This document shows positions 7,480-14,478 of a stretch of DNA of 15,801 bases, one piece after another (the stretch's first letter is position 1; the number at the start of each line of letters is the position of its first letter). The position numbers and the translations under genes are program-made. The notes below the pieces were generated by a model, which searched no databases, was not told the origin of the DNA, and worked only from the letters and a program-made list of their open reading frames with translations. Where the stretch lies: contig USPB01000017.1 in assembly GCA_900556405.1 (NCBI GenBank), positions 1-15,801 of the forward strand, written 5' to 3'. Origin of the DNA: an uncultured Actinomyces sp. Its GTDB lineage: Bacteria; Actinomycetota; Actinomycetes; Actinomycetales; Actinomycetaceae.

Positions 7480-8832
7480 ATGGCTCGCACGTCCCTGTCA
7501 GGTTTCCCCGAATGGCTCCCGGAGGGCCGCATCATCGAGATGCATGTCCTTGACGAGCTGCGGCGCGTGTTTGAATTGCACGGGTTTGCGGGAATCGAAA
7601 CCCGGGCGGTCGAGACCTTGGAGCAGCTGGAGGCCAAGGGTGAGACCTCCAAGGAGATCTATGTTCTGGATCGCCTACAGGCGCTGAAGGCCGCGGCTGC
7701 GGGTGCTCGTGCACCCAAGGATAAAGGCATGGGCCTGCACTTCGACCTGACCGTTCCCTTCGCCCGCTACGTGGTGGAGAACGCAAACGAACTGGACTTC
7801 CCGTTCAAGCGCTATCAGATCCAGAAGGTGTGGCGCGGCGAGCGTCCTCAGGACGGTCGCTTCCGTGAATTCACGCAGGCGGATATCGACGTCGTTGGCA
7901 ACGGAGAGCTGCCCTTCCACTTTGAGGTCGATCTGCCGCTCGTGATGGCGCAGGCCCTCAACAACCTGCCGATCCCGCCCGTGCGCGTGCTCGTCAACAA
8001 CCGCAAGGTCGTCCAGGGTGTGTGTGAGTCCCTGGGCGTGTCGGACGTTGAGGCTGCCCTGCGTGGCCTGGACAAGATCGACAAGATCGGCCCGGAGGGC
8101 GTGGCCGGTGAGCTCGCTGAAGCCGGTATTGACGGCGACCAGGCGTCCGTTCTGCTCCAGATGGCGCAGATCCGCACCTCGGATTCTGGTGAGGTACGCT
8201 CCCGCCTTGCGGCTCTTGGCGTTGGCGGCGAGCTGCTCGAGGAAGGCCTCCGTGAGCTCACCGAGCTGCTGGACACCGCGAATAAGCGCATGCCGGGCGC
8301 GGTTGTTGCGGACCTCAAGATCGCGCGTGGCCTCGACTACTACACGGGTAGCGTCTATGAATCGGAGATTGAGGGCCATGAGGACCTTGGCTCGATCTGC
8401 TCGGGCGGACGTTATGACTCCCTAGCAAAGGACGGAAAGCGCACCTACCCGGGCGTCGGTCTGTCGATTGGTGTCTCACGCCTCGTGTCTCGCATGATTT
8501 CTGCGCCGATGGTCAAGGCATCCCGTAAGGTACCGACGGCGGTCGTCGTTGCGGTCATTGCGGAGGAACAGCGTGAGCGTTCGGAGGCGATCGCCGCTGT
8601 GCTGCGTTCGCGCGGTATCTCGACGGATGTCGCTCCCAGCGCCGCGAAGTTCGGCAAGCAGATTAAGTTTGCCGATAAGCGCGGCATCCCCTTCGTCTGG
8701 TTCCCGGGTGACGAGGGCGTGTCCGATACGGTGAAGGACATTCGTAGTGGCGAGCAGGTTGAGGCTGATCCGCACTCTTGGATTCTGCCTGAGGCCGATG
8801 CAGTGCCCACCGTCGAGAAGGTGACGGACTGA
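7480..8832 (+). CDS. hisS: Histidyl-tRNA synthetase, eukaryote/archaea-like type
   Basis: Class II aminoacyl-tRNA synthetase that attaches histidine to tRNA-His. The 450 residues show LHFDLTVPFARY (87-98), motif 2 from about 108 to 136 with WRGERPQDGRFREF, the histidine-specific motif ARGLDYYTGSVYE (282-294), CSGGRYDSLA (307-316), motif 3 GVGLSIGVSRL (325-335), and a C-terminal anticodon-binding domain (about 350-445). The DLTVPFARY form, with DKIDKI near 198-203, is that of eukaryotic and archaeal HisRS. The usual bacterial enzyme, including that of M. tuberculosis, has LRPEGTAG instead. From memory, the bifidobacterial enzyme has the same SGFPEWLPE start. The gene is 29 nt after the MBL gene and ends directly against the next GTG. 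The ribosome site is modest (GAAAG at 7471-7475). No T-box fits in the short gap. Confidence 0.95.
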   Translation: MARTSLSGFPEWLPEGRIIEMHVLDELRRVFELHGFAGIETRAVETLEQLEAKGETSKEIYVLDRLQALKAAAAGARAPKDKGMGLHFDLTVPFARYVVENANELDFPFKRYQIQKVWRGERPQDGRFREFTQADIDVVGNGELPFHFEVDLPLVMAQALNNLPIPPVRVLVNNRKVVQGVCESLGVSDVEAALRGLDKIDKIGPEGVAGELAEAGIDGDQASVLLQMAQIRTSDSGEVRSRLAALGVGGELLEEGLRELTELLDTANKRMPGAVVADLKIARGLDYYTGSVYESEIEGHEDLGSICSGGRYDSLAKDGKRTYPGVGLSIGVSRLVSRMISAPMVKASRKVPTAVVVAVIAEEQRERSEAIAAVLRSRGISTDVAPSAAKFGKQIKFADKRGIPFVWFPGDEGVSDTVKDIRSGEQVEADPHSWILPEADAVPTVEKVTD

Positions 8833-10488
8833 GTGTCCCTTACGGCCGTTGATGCAGCCCGCTCGCTGACACATGCACTTGAGGAATCGCTTTCGGCGAT
8901 TCCAGATGGCAGTCGCGGTGACGCGCAGCGTGCACTGCGGCGCTTGCAGGACGTGGTGTTACCACGTCTAGAGGATGCGGACGCGCCCGTGCTGGTGGTC
9001 GTCGGTGGCTCAACGGGCTCGGGTAAGTCGACGCTTGTCAATTCGCTGCTGGGCCGCAATGTGAGTCGAGCAGGAGCGGTGCGTCCGACGACGCGTCGCC
9101 CCGTGTTGATCTGCTCCCCGCAGCAGCGCGATTGGTTTATGTCGGATCGTGTACTGCCGCGCCTGGCCAAGAGCGAGGGCTCGGGCGGGGACAGCCTCGA
9201 TGCAATCACGATCACGGTCGAGGAAACTCTGTGGCCGACCGTGGGCATCATCGATGCTCCAGATATCGATTCCGTCGAGGACGGAAATCGGCGCTTGGCC
9301 TCAGAGCTGCTCGATGGCGCCGACCTGTGGGTGTTTGTGACGACTGCGGCTCGTTACGCGGATGCGGTGGCTTGGAGGCACTTGGAAGAGGCCGGGAGCC
9401 GCGGACTGCGCGTCGCGATCGTACTCAACCGCGTGCCCGTCGGGGCCGCAGAGGAGGTTCGCGAAGATCTGGCGTCCCTGGCGCGCCAGCGTGGCCTGGG
9501 CGAGGTCATGATCGTGACGGTCGAGGAGCAGCCGCTGACGGAGGGGCGCCTGCCTGTCGAAGCGGTTGCTCCTATTGGCTCTTTCTTGGAGTCGATTGGC
9601 CGCGATTCCGCGGAGCGTGCAGCCATTGTCCGCCGCTCGCTCACCGGAGCGGTCTCCTCTTCCTGTGAGGAATCCGTGCGTGCCCTCGACGGGGCTCGTG
9701 CTTGTCAACACGCGTATGAGCAGGCCGGCGAAGGCATCGAGCAGATCGTTGTCTCTCGCGCGCGGGAGGTTGCGTCCACGTCGAGCGATGACGTGTTGCG
9801 TGGCGAAGTGAGTGCTCGTATCGCCGAAGTGCTCGGCTCGTGGGATATGACGCGCACGATTTCCCGGTTTATGTCGGGTGTGACTGCTCGTATCAAGGGC
9901 GCGTTGCGTGGTGAGGCTGCTCCGGATATTCAGGTACAGCGTGACCTGACGGGTGGCTTGGCGGCTCGCCTGGCCGACCAGTATCACCAGGCGTGGGCAG
10001 ACGCGTTGCGTACCGCCCGCCCGGTACTCGGATCGGACCCTGCGCTCGCTCTTTTCTTAAACGCGGATGAGGTGTCTGAGCGTGCGCGCCGCACTGCCCA
10101 GGAGTGGACTGCCGAGGTCACGGAGATCATTCGTGGCCAGGCTGAATCCTCGCACGTGAGCGGTCGGCTTCTCGCCGGTGGAATCAACGTCGTGACGATT
10201 TCTCTGATGGTGAGCGTGTTTGCGATGACGGGTGGCATCACAGGCCTCGAAGTTGGTGTCGCGGGCGCGTCGGCTGCGTTGTCTCAGACGGTTCTGGAGT
10301 CCTATTTCGGTGAGCGTACCGTTCGTTCTCTCGCTCAGCAGGCGCGGGATGCGCTGGAGCGGCTCGCGGCCACATCCCTGAGTGATGTGGTGGAGCCCGT
10401 GTCCGCACTACTGGATCGCTCCGACGAGGGCGTGCGGTTGGATGCGCTGGAGCAAGCGCTGGGGGACGCTCGGGAGGTGCTGGCATGA
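8833..10488 (+). CDS. Dynamin/Era-like GTPase with C-terminal hydrophobic segments (first of pair)
   Basis: A 551-residue P-loop protein. G1 is GGSTGSGKST (58-67) and a G2 candidate is the TT in RPTTRRP (84-90). G3 is DAPDIDS (141-147), where the usual DxxG is replaced by DxxD. The expected G4 position reads VLNRV (197-201), which lacks the NKxD Asp, so guanine specificity is uncertain. The middle is helical, and a hydrophobic stretch at about 446-486 with Gly-rich breaks could insert into or associate with a membrane. The GTG start touches the hisS TGA with no gap; GAGAAGG at 8815-8821 is the likely ribosome site. The 3' end overlaps the second GTPase by ATGA. Such proteins are often annotated as ABC or dynamin-family proteins. 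The layout recalls paired actinobacterial membrane GTPases such as Streptomyces dynamin-like pairs, but I cannot confirm orthology and the role is unknown. Confidence 0.82.
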   Translation: MSLTAVDAARSLTHALEESLSAIPDGSRGDAQRALRRLQDVVLPRLEDADAPVLVVVGGSTGSGKSTLVNSLLGRNVSRAGAVRPTTRRPVLICSPQQRDWFMSDRVLPRLAKSEGSGGDSLDAITITVEETLWPTVGIIDAPDIDSVEDGNRRLASELLDGADLWVFVTTAARYADAVAWRHLEEAGSRGLRVAIVLNRVPVGAAEEVREDLASLARQRGLGEVMIVTVEEQPLTEGRLPVEAVAPIGSFLESIGRDSAERAAIVRRSLTGAVSSSCEESVRALDGARACQHAYEQAGEGIEQIVVSRAREVASTSSDDVLRGEVSARIAEVLGSWDMTRTISRFMSGVTARIKGALRGEAAPDIQVQRDLTGGLAARLADQYHQAWADALRTARPVLGSDPALALFLNADEVSERARRTAQEWTAEVTEIIRGQAESSHVSGRLLAGGINVVTISLMVSVFAMTGGITGLEVGVAGASAALSQTVLESYFGERTVRSLAQQARDALERLAATSLSDVVEPVSALLDRSDEGVRLDALEQALGDAREVLA

Positions 10489-12074
10489 GGCGTTCGAAGG
10501 GTACTGTTGCGTCGGCGGCCTCAGAGCTTGATCACATTTGCACGCTGGCTTCTCCGGATATTGATGAGGCTACTCTCTCCCAGATCCGTCAGTTGATCGA
10601 CATTACCTCCGAGCGCAGCGAGATCGATCCGACGTGGTGTGTGATCGGTATGCTGGGCGGGACGGGTGCGGGTAAGTCGTCGCTGGTGAATGCTCTGAGC
10701 GGGGGAGAGGTCGTGACCGCTGGCGTCCGACGTCCCACGACGAACGAGGCGTGCGCGGTGCTTCCGCGTGGCCGTGCGCCGCAGGAATTGCTCGGGTGGC
10801 TGGGGATTGCCCGCAGGGTAGAAGCGCCTGAAGCGCTGCCTGGAGACACGGTTGTTATCGACATGCCCGATATTGATTCGATCAAGACCGGTCATGCGGA
10901 CATCGCGGAGCGCCTCGCCTTGCGCGTTGATGCGCTCGTCGTAGTCGTGAACCCCCAGAAGTATGCGGATGCAAGGCTGCATGACGAGTGGCTCGCCCGG
11001 CTGCGTTCCTCCCATGCGTCGGTGACTGTCGTGTTGACGCACATTGATACCGTCGGCGCCGCTGAGCGCGAGGCGATCGAGCGAGACCTGCGGCGTCTCC
11101 TGTCCGAGCGGGGAATGGAAGACGCGACGGTCCTGTCCGTTGCGTCAACGAGCGGCGAGGGGATGCCTGCGCTCGTGAAGCATCTGTCGAAAGAGACGGA
11201 ACGCGTGTCGCGCCAGGCCGCTCGGGCACGCCAGGGGCTCCGCGAGGCTGCGGTGCTGATTCGAGACGCTGTGGGGATCGACGGGACCGTCCGCGGCATT
11301 GAGACCGATGGCATGGCGTCGGACCTGTGTTCCGCTGCTGCGGACCTGGCGGGTGCACCGATCATCGCCGAGGCAGTGGCCGCCTCCACGATGCGTGCGG
11401 GTCGGCGAGCGGGTGGTTGGCTTCCGCTTCGCTGGATTGCGCGTCTGGGTGCTGATCCGTTGCGTCGCCTCCACCTGGATGAGGACTCTCGTGGAGAGGG
11501 GGCGACGACGCCAACACTGCCCACACGTTCCCCGTCGGACGAGGCCTCGTTTGTTAATGCTGTGCGCCGCGAGGTAGGGGAGCGCTCTTCTGGGCGTCCC
11601 CCGGCATGGCGCGCTCGGCTGGTGGAGCGGGCACTGGCGGGTGCGCGCGATGTTCCGGCTGCTGCTCACCGTGAGGTCGCGGATAACATGCAGGTGGCAA
11701 CGGGTGCTCCTACGGCCTGTCGTTTCCTCGGTGGGTTGCAGATGCTGGCCTGGGTCGTGTGTCTCGTCGGCGCTGCCTGGATCGGCCTCGTTCACCTGGG
11801 GCGCGCCGTGCTCATCGACTGGCAGGTTCCGGCGCTCGGTCCTGTTCCCGCTCCCACGGCGCTCGTTGGCGTGTCGCTTCTCGTGACCGTGATTCTCGCG
11901 GGTATCAATCGAGGAGTGTCTCGGTGGGCTGCGGGTCGCCGCCGACGGGCAGTCATTCGCGATCTGAGGGGACTGTGCCGTGATGAGGTGGAGCGTGCGG
12001 TCGTGGCACCGGTGCGCGCCGAAGATAGCCGGCAGGTGATGATCGCCTCTTTTATCGCGCGTTTGCACCTGTGA
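10485..12074 (+). CDS. Membrane-anchored GTPase (second of pair)
   Basis: A 529-residue GTPase with a cleaner G domain than its neighbour. G1 is GGTGAGKSS (58-66), G2 lies in RRPTTNE (82-88), G3 is DMPDIDS (126-132), and the G4 candidate is LTHID (184-188). G4 keeps the final Asp but has TH in place of NK. A helical middle region follows. Two membrane helices at about 420-438 and 456-474 are linked by a loop rich in Pro and small residues, and a basic cytoplasmic tail starts near 479 with GRRRR. The two-helix hairpin near the C-terminus would hold the G domain on the inner face of the membrane. A strong GGGAGGT site lies 6 bases before the ATG, which itself overlaps the previous stop, so the pair is translationally coupled and probably acts together. 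The conserved DxPDIDS in both copies supports common descent. The function is not known to me. Confidence 0.82.
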   Translation: MRRSKGTVASAASELDHICTLASPDIDEATLSQIRQLIDITSERSEIDPTWCVIGMLGGTGAGKSSLVNALSGGEVVTAGVRRPTTNEACAVLPRGRAPQELLGWLGIARRVEAPEALPGDTVVIDMPDIDSIKTGHADIAERLALRVDALVVVVNPQKYADARLHDEWLARLRSSHASVTVVLTHIDTVGAAEREAIERDLRRLLSERGMEDATVLSVASTSGEGMPALVKHLSKETERVSRQAARARQGLREAAVLIRDAVGIDGTVRGIETDGMASDLCSAAADLAGAPIIAEAVAASTMRAGRRAGGWLPLRWIARLGADPLRRLHLDEDSRGEGATTPTLPTRSPSDEASFVNAVRREVGERSSGRPPAWRARLVERALAGARDVPAAAHREVADNMQVATGAPTACRFLGGLQMLAWVVCLVGAAWIGLVHLGRAVLIDWQVPALGPVPAPTALVGVSLLVTVILAGINRGVSRWAAGRRRRAVIRDLRGLCRDEVERAVVAPVRAEDSRQVMIASFIARLHL

Positions 12075-12087
12075 GTCGTGGGGCGCT

Positions 12088-12105
12088 CGCTGTCGTCTGA
12101 CAGCG
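12088..12105 (+). terminator. Candidate hairpin after the GTPase pair
   Basis: CGCTGTC (12088-12094) pairs exactly with GACAGCG (12099-12105) around a GTCT loop, 13 bases after the stop of the second GTPase gene. No T-run follows. The C-GTCT-G loop is the same as in the hairpin after apt. It may terminate the long DUF349-to-GTPase transcript. Confidence 0.45.
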
Positions 12106-12138
12106 GTAGAACAGTGAATTGGCCGACCACGTGCTCCG

Positions 12139-12167
12139 TTGCGCCTGTCTGGCGAGTAAGCTAAACG
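12139..12167 (+). promoter_or_regulatory. Possible promoter of the helicase gene
   Basis: TTGCGC (12139-12144) and TAAACG (12162-12167) are 17 bases apart, but the second lacks the conserved final T. TAAGCT (12157-12162) fits TANNNT better but has no good -35 partner. Either would start transcription near 12168-12175 and leave a leader of about 130 bases before the helicase ATG. Confidence 0.35.
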
Positions 12168-12198
12168 TAGCGATGAGGCGCTGCCCCTTGTTATGGTG

Positions 12199-12223
12199 CC
12201 CGCGGGATGCGGGGTTTGTTGTT
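12199..12223 (+). promoter_or_regulatory. GC-rich hairpin with T-rich tail in the helicase leader
   Basis: CCCGC (12199-12203) and GCGGG (12209-12213) can pair across GGGAT, and GTTTGTTGTT follows immediately at 12214-12223. This looks like a short intrinsic terminator about 80 bases before the helicase ATG. Downstream of a promoter near 12160 it would act as an attenuator; otherwise it is a second terminator for the GTPase operon. The stem is only 5 bp. Confidence 0.35.
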
Positions 12224-12251
12224 ATGGGTGAGGCCGCGCTGAGGAGCCGAG

Positions 12252-12314
12252 ATGGCCCGCCCCGATGGTTTTGCTACTCACATGCAACAGGCAAGGAACA
12301 ACTATGCCCTCTGA
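12252..12314 (+). CDS. Putative 20-residue leader peptide overlapping the helicase start
   Basis: An ATG at 12252 stands 5 bases after GAGGAG (12241-12246), one of the better Shine-Dalgarno matches in the window. The frame reads MARPDGFATHMQQARNNYAL and stops at TGA 12312-12314, which overlaps the first 11 bases of the helicase gene in another frame. The helicase ribosome site AAGGA (12293-12297) lies inside this small ORF, so ribosomes translating it would pass over that site and end just past the helicase ATG, the usual geometry for coupling or translational control. The peptide has no recognised family and no run of one regulatory amino acid. It could be chance, but the strong ribosome site and position argue otherwise. 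Confidence 0.4.
   Translation: MARPDGFATHMQQARNNYAL
12293..12297 (+). promoter_or_regulatory. Shine-Dalgarno that fixes the helicase start
   Basis: AAGGA lies 6 bases before the ATG at 12304. The in-frame ATG at 12265 has only CG-rich sequence before it and would add 13 hydrophobic and polar residues unlike a DEAD-box N-terminus, so 12304 is preferred. Confidence 0.65.
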
Positions 12315-14478
12315 GGACTACATGGAACGCGCCCGCGACGAGCGTGACGATACTTTTGACGCAGATGAGGAACGTCACCTCGTCGACGGTGCCGACCAGG
12401 ATGCACGCGACGAGACAACGGCGGAGTCGGACGACGACGCGGTCACTTTTGCGAGTCTCGGTCTTCCCGAGGAGATCCTCGAGGCCGTTACCGACATGGG
12501 ATTCCGCGTTCCCACGCCGATTCAGGCCGCCGCCATTCCGCCGCTGCTGGAGCTGCGTGACGTCGTCGGCATTGCCCAGACTGGTACCGGTAAGACCGCG
12601 GCTTTCGGCCTGCCGCTGCTGGCAATTGTCGATGCCGACGAGCGTGACGTGCAGGCTCTCGTTCTGGCTCCCACCCGTGAGCTCGCCATGCAGAGCGCCC
12701 AGGCGATTGAGGATTTTGCTGCTCGCACTGCCCGCCTTGACGTTGTTCCCGTGTACGGCGGCTCGCCCTACGGCCCCCAGATCGGTGCGCTCAAGCGCGG
12801 CGCTCAGGTTGTCGTTGGCACGCCGGGTCGCGTTATCGACCTTATCGAGAAGGGCGCGCTGGATCTGTCGAACGTGCGCATGCTGGTCCTTGACGAGGCT
12901 GATGAGATGCTGCGCATGGGCTTTGCCGAGGACGTCGAGACGATCGCGTCGAGCGCCCCGGATGATCGCCTGACTGCGCTGTTTAGCGCGACGATGCCCG
13001 CTGCTATTGAGAAGGTTGCACGTGAGCACCTGAAGGATCCCGTGAAGGTTGCGGTCTCAACCGAGTCCTCCACGGTGGATACGATTCACCAGACGTATGC
13101 CGTTGTGCCTTACAAGCACAAGATCGGGGCGCTTTCTCGTGTGCTTGCCACGCGCGCCCAGCACATTAAGGAAGGCCAGGAAGAGGCCGACGCCGCCATC
13201 GTGTTCGTGCGTACCCGCGCCGACGTCGAAGAGGTGTCACTGGAGCTCTCGGGTCGTGGATTCCGCGCGGCTGGCATTTCCGGTGACGTCGCTCAGACCG
13301 AGCGCGAGCGCATGGTCGAGCGTCTGAAGAACGGTTCCCTGGACGTGCTGGTCGCGACCGACGTGGCTGCCCGAGGCCTGGACGTCGAACGAATCTCACT
13401 CGTCGTGAACTTTGATGTTCCTCGTGAGCCTGAGGCCTACGTGCATCGCATCGGTCGCACCGGCCGTGCGGGTCGCGAGGGGCGAGCACTCACGTTCTTC
13501 ACTCCGCGGGAGCACGGTCGCCTGCGCCGCATCGAGAAGCTGACGGGTACCGAGATGGAAGAGGTCGAGATTCCTTCGCCCGCGGCCGTCTCCGAATTCC
13601 GTGCCAGCCGCCTCCTTGAGGGCCTCTCAGCGCGCATCGAGCGCGGTCGTCTCGACATGTACAAGCGCCTGCTTGCCGATCTTGGCGATGAGATGTCCGT
13701 CGAGGATATCGCTGCGGCGCTGATGGCCACGGCTGTGGGCGACGAGGGCCCGGCACCGCGTGTCGAGAAGGATCGCCGTGGCAACGGCAAGATCCGCCGC
13801 GAGGAACAGCTGGACGAGTCCGGCGAGTTCGTCGGTGCAACTTTCGAGGCCGGCCGCGATAAGGATCGTCCGATCAAGGGCGGGGCCAATGGCGCTCGTC
13901 GTCGTGGGGGCGGTCGCCTGGCACCCGGCTCCGGTACGCGTTACCGCATCGAGGTCGGCAAGAAGGACCGAGTGAAGCCCGGTTCCATCGTCGGCGCAAT
14001 CGCGGGCGAGGGCGGCATCGATGGTCGCGATATCGGCAATATCGAGATCTACCCAACCTTCTCGCTGGTCGACATCACGGCGGACCTGTCCGGCGAGCAG
14101 CTCTCTCGTATCTCCAAGGGATACGTGTCGGGCCGCCAGCTGCGCATCCGCGTGGACGAGGGCCCCGGCGGGCGCTCCCATGGTGATCGTGACGGTTTCG
14201 AGCGCCGCGACCGCCGCGACTATGATCGCGATAACCGTGGCCGCGGTGGCTATGGCGACCGCGAGGGGCGTTTTGGGGACCGCGACGAGAAACGTCCGCA
14301 CCGCTTTGAAAAGGGCGACGGGTCGCGTCCTCGTCGCAGTGTTCGCACCGAGCGCTGGGAGAAGGACATGAAGCGTGCCCGCCGCGAGCGCGAGGGTGGC
14401 CGCGACGGCGGTTGGGAGCGCGACGGCGGCCGAGAGGGCGGACGCCGCCACTTCGGCAAGCGTCGTTACGACGACTGA
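12304..14478 (+). CDS. deaD: DEAD-box RNA helicase, DeaD/CsdA type
   Basis: ATP-dependent RNA helicase of 724 residues, of the family that unwinds RNA in ribosome assembly, mRNA decay and cold adaptation. An acidic N-terminal extension (1-46) leads into the Q motif (FASLGL from 49, Gln 74), Walker A AQTGTGKT (91-98), PTREL (123-127), TPGR (173-176), DEAD (197-200) and SAT (228-230). The second RecA lobe follows with ARGLD (356-360) and HRIGRTGR (381-388). A DbpA/CsdA-type RNA-binding domain spans about 546-618 (YRIEVGKKD to RQLRIRVD). The last ~100 residues are low-complexity, rich in Arg, Gly and Asp with RGRGGYG and repeated GGR/DGG units, a likely nonspecific RNA-binding tail. The gene has a long leader with hairpins and an upstream ORF, and its 3' end overlaps the convergent MFS gene by 13 bp. 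Confidence 0.96.
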   Translation: MPSEDYMERARDERDDTFDADEERHLVDGADQDARDETTAESDDDAVTFASLGLPEEILEAVTDMGFRVPTPIQAAAIPPLLELRDVVGIAQTGTGKTAAFGLPLLAIVDADERDVQALVLAPTRELAMQSAQAIEDFAARTARLDVVPVYGGSPYGPQIGALKRGAQVVVGTPGRVIDLIEKGALDLSNVRMLVLDEADEMLRMGFAEDVETIASSAPDDRLTALFSATMPAAIEKVAREHLKDPVKVAVSTESSTVDTIHQTYAVVPYKHKIGALSRVLATRAQHIKEGQEEADAAIVFVRTRADVEEVSLELSGRGFRAAGISGDVAQTERERMVERLKNGSLDVLVATDVAARGLDVERISLVVNFDVPREPEAYVHRIGRTGRAGREGRALTFFTPREHGRLRRIEKLTGTEMEEVEIPSPAAVSEFRASRLLEGLSARIERGRLDMYKRLLADLGDEMSVEDIAAALMATAVGDEGPAPRVEKDRRGNGKIRREEQLDESGEFVGATFEAGRDKDRPIKGGANGARRRGGGRLAPGSGTRYRIEVGKKDRVKPGSIVGAIAGEGGIDGRDIGNIEIYPTFSLVDITADLSGEQLSRISKGYVSGRQLRIRVDEGPGGRSHGDRDGFERRDRRDYDRDNRGRGGYGDREGRFGDRDEKRPHRFEKGDGSRPRRSVRTERWEKDMKRARREREGGRDGGWERDGGREGGRRHFGKRRYDD

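Noticed and set aside
12193..12242. Two other tiny ORFs in the helicase leader (ATG at 12193, 12 codons with three Cys; ATG at 12207, 11 codons)
   Set aside because: Neither has a Shine-Dalgarno and both overlap the hairpin; likely chance.
12119..12973. 284-codon + strand frame overlapping the helicase gene
   Set aside because: It is an out-of-frame shadow, Arg/Ser/Pro-rich, over the region that encodes the intact DEAD-box motifs.
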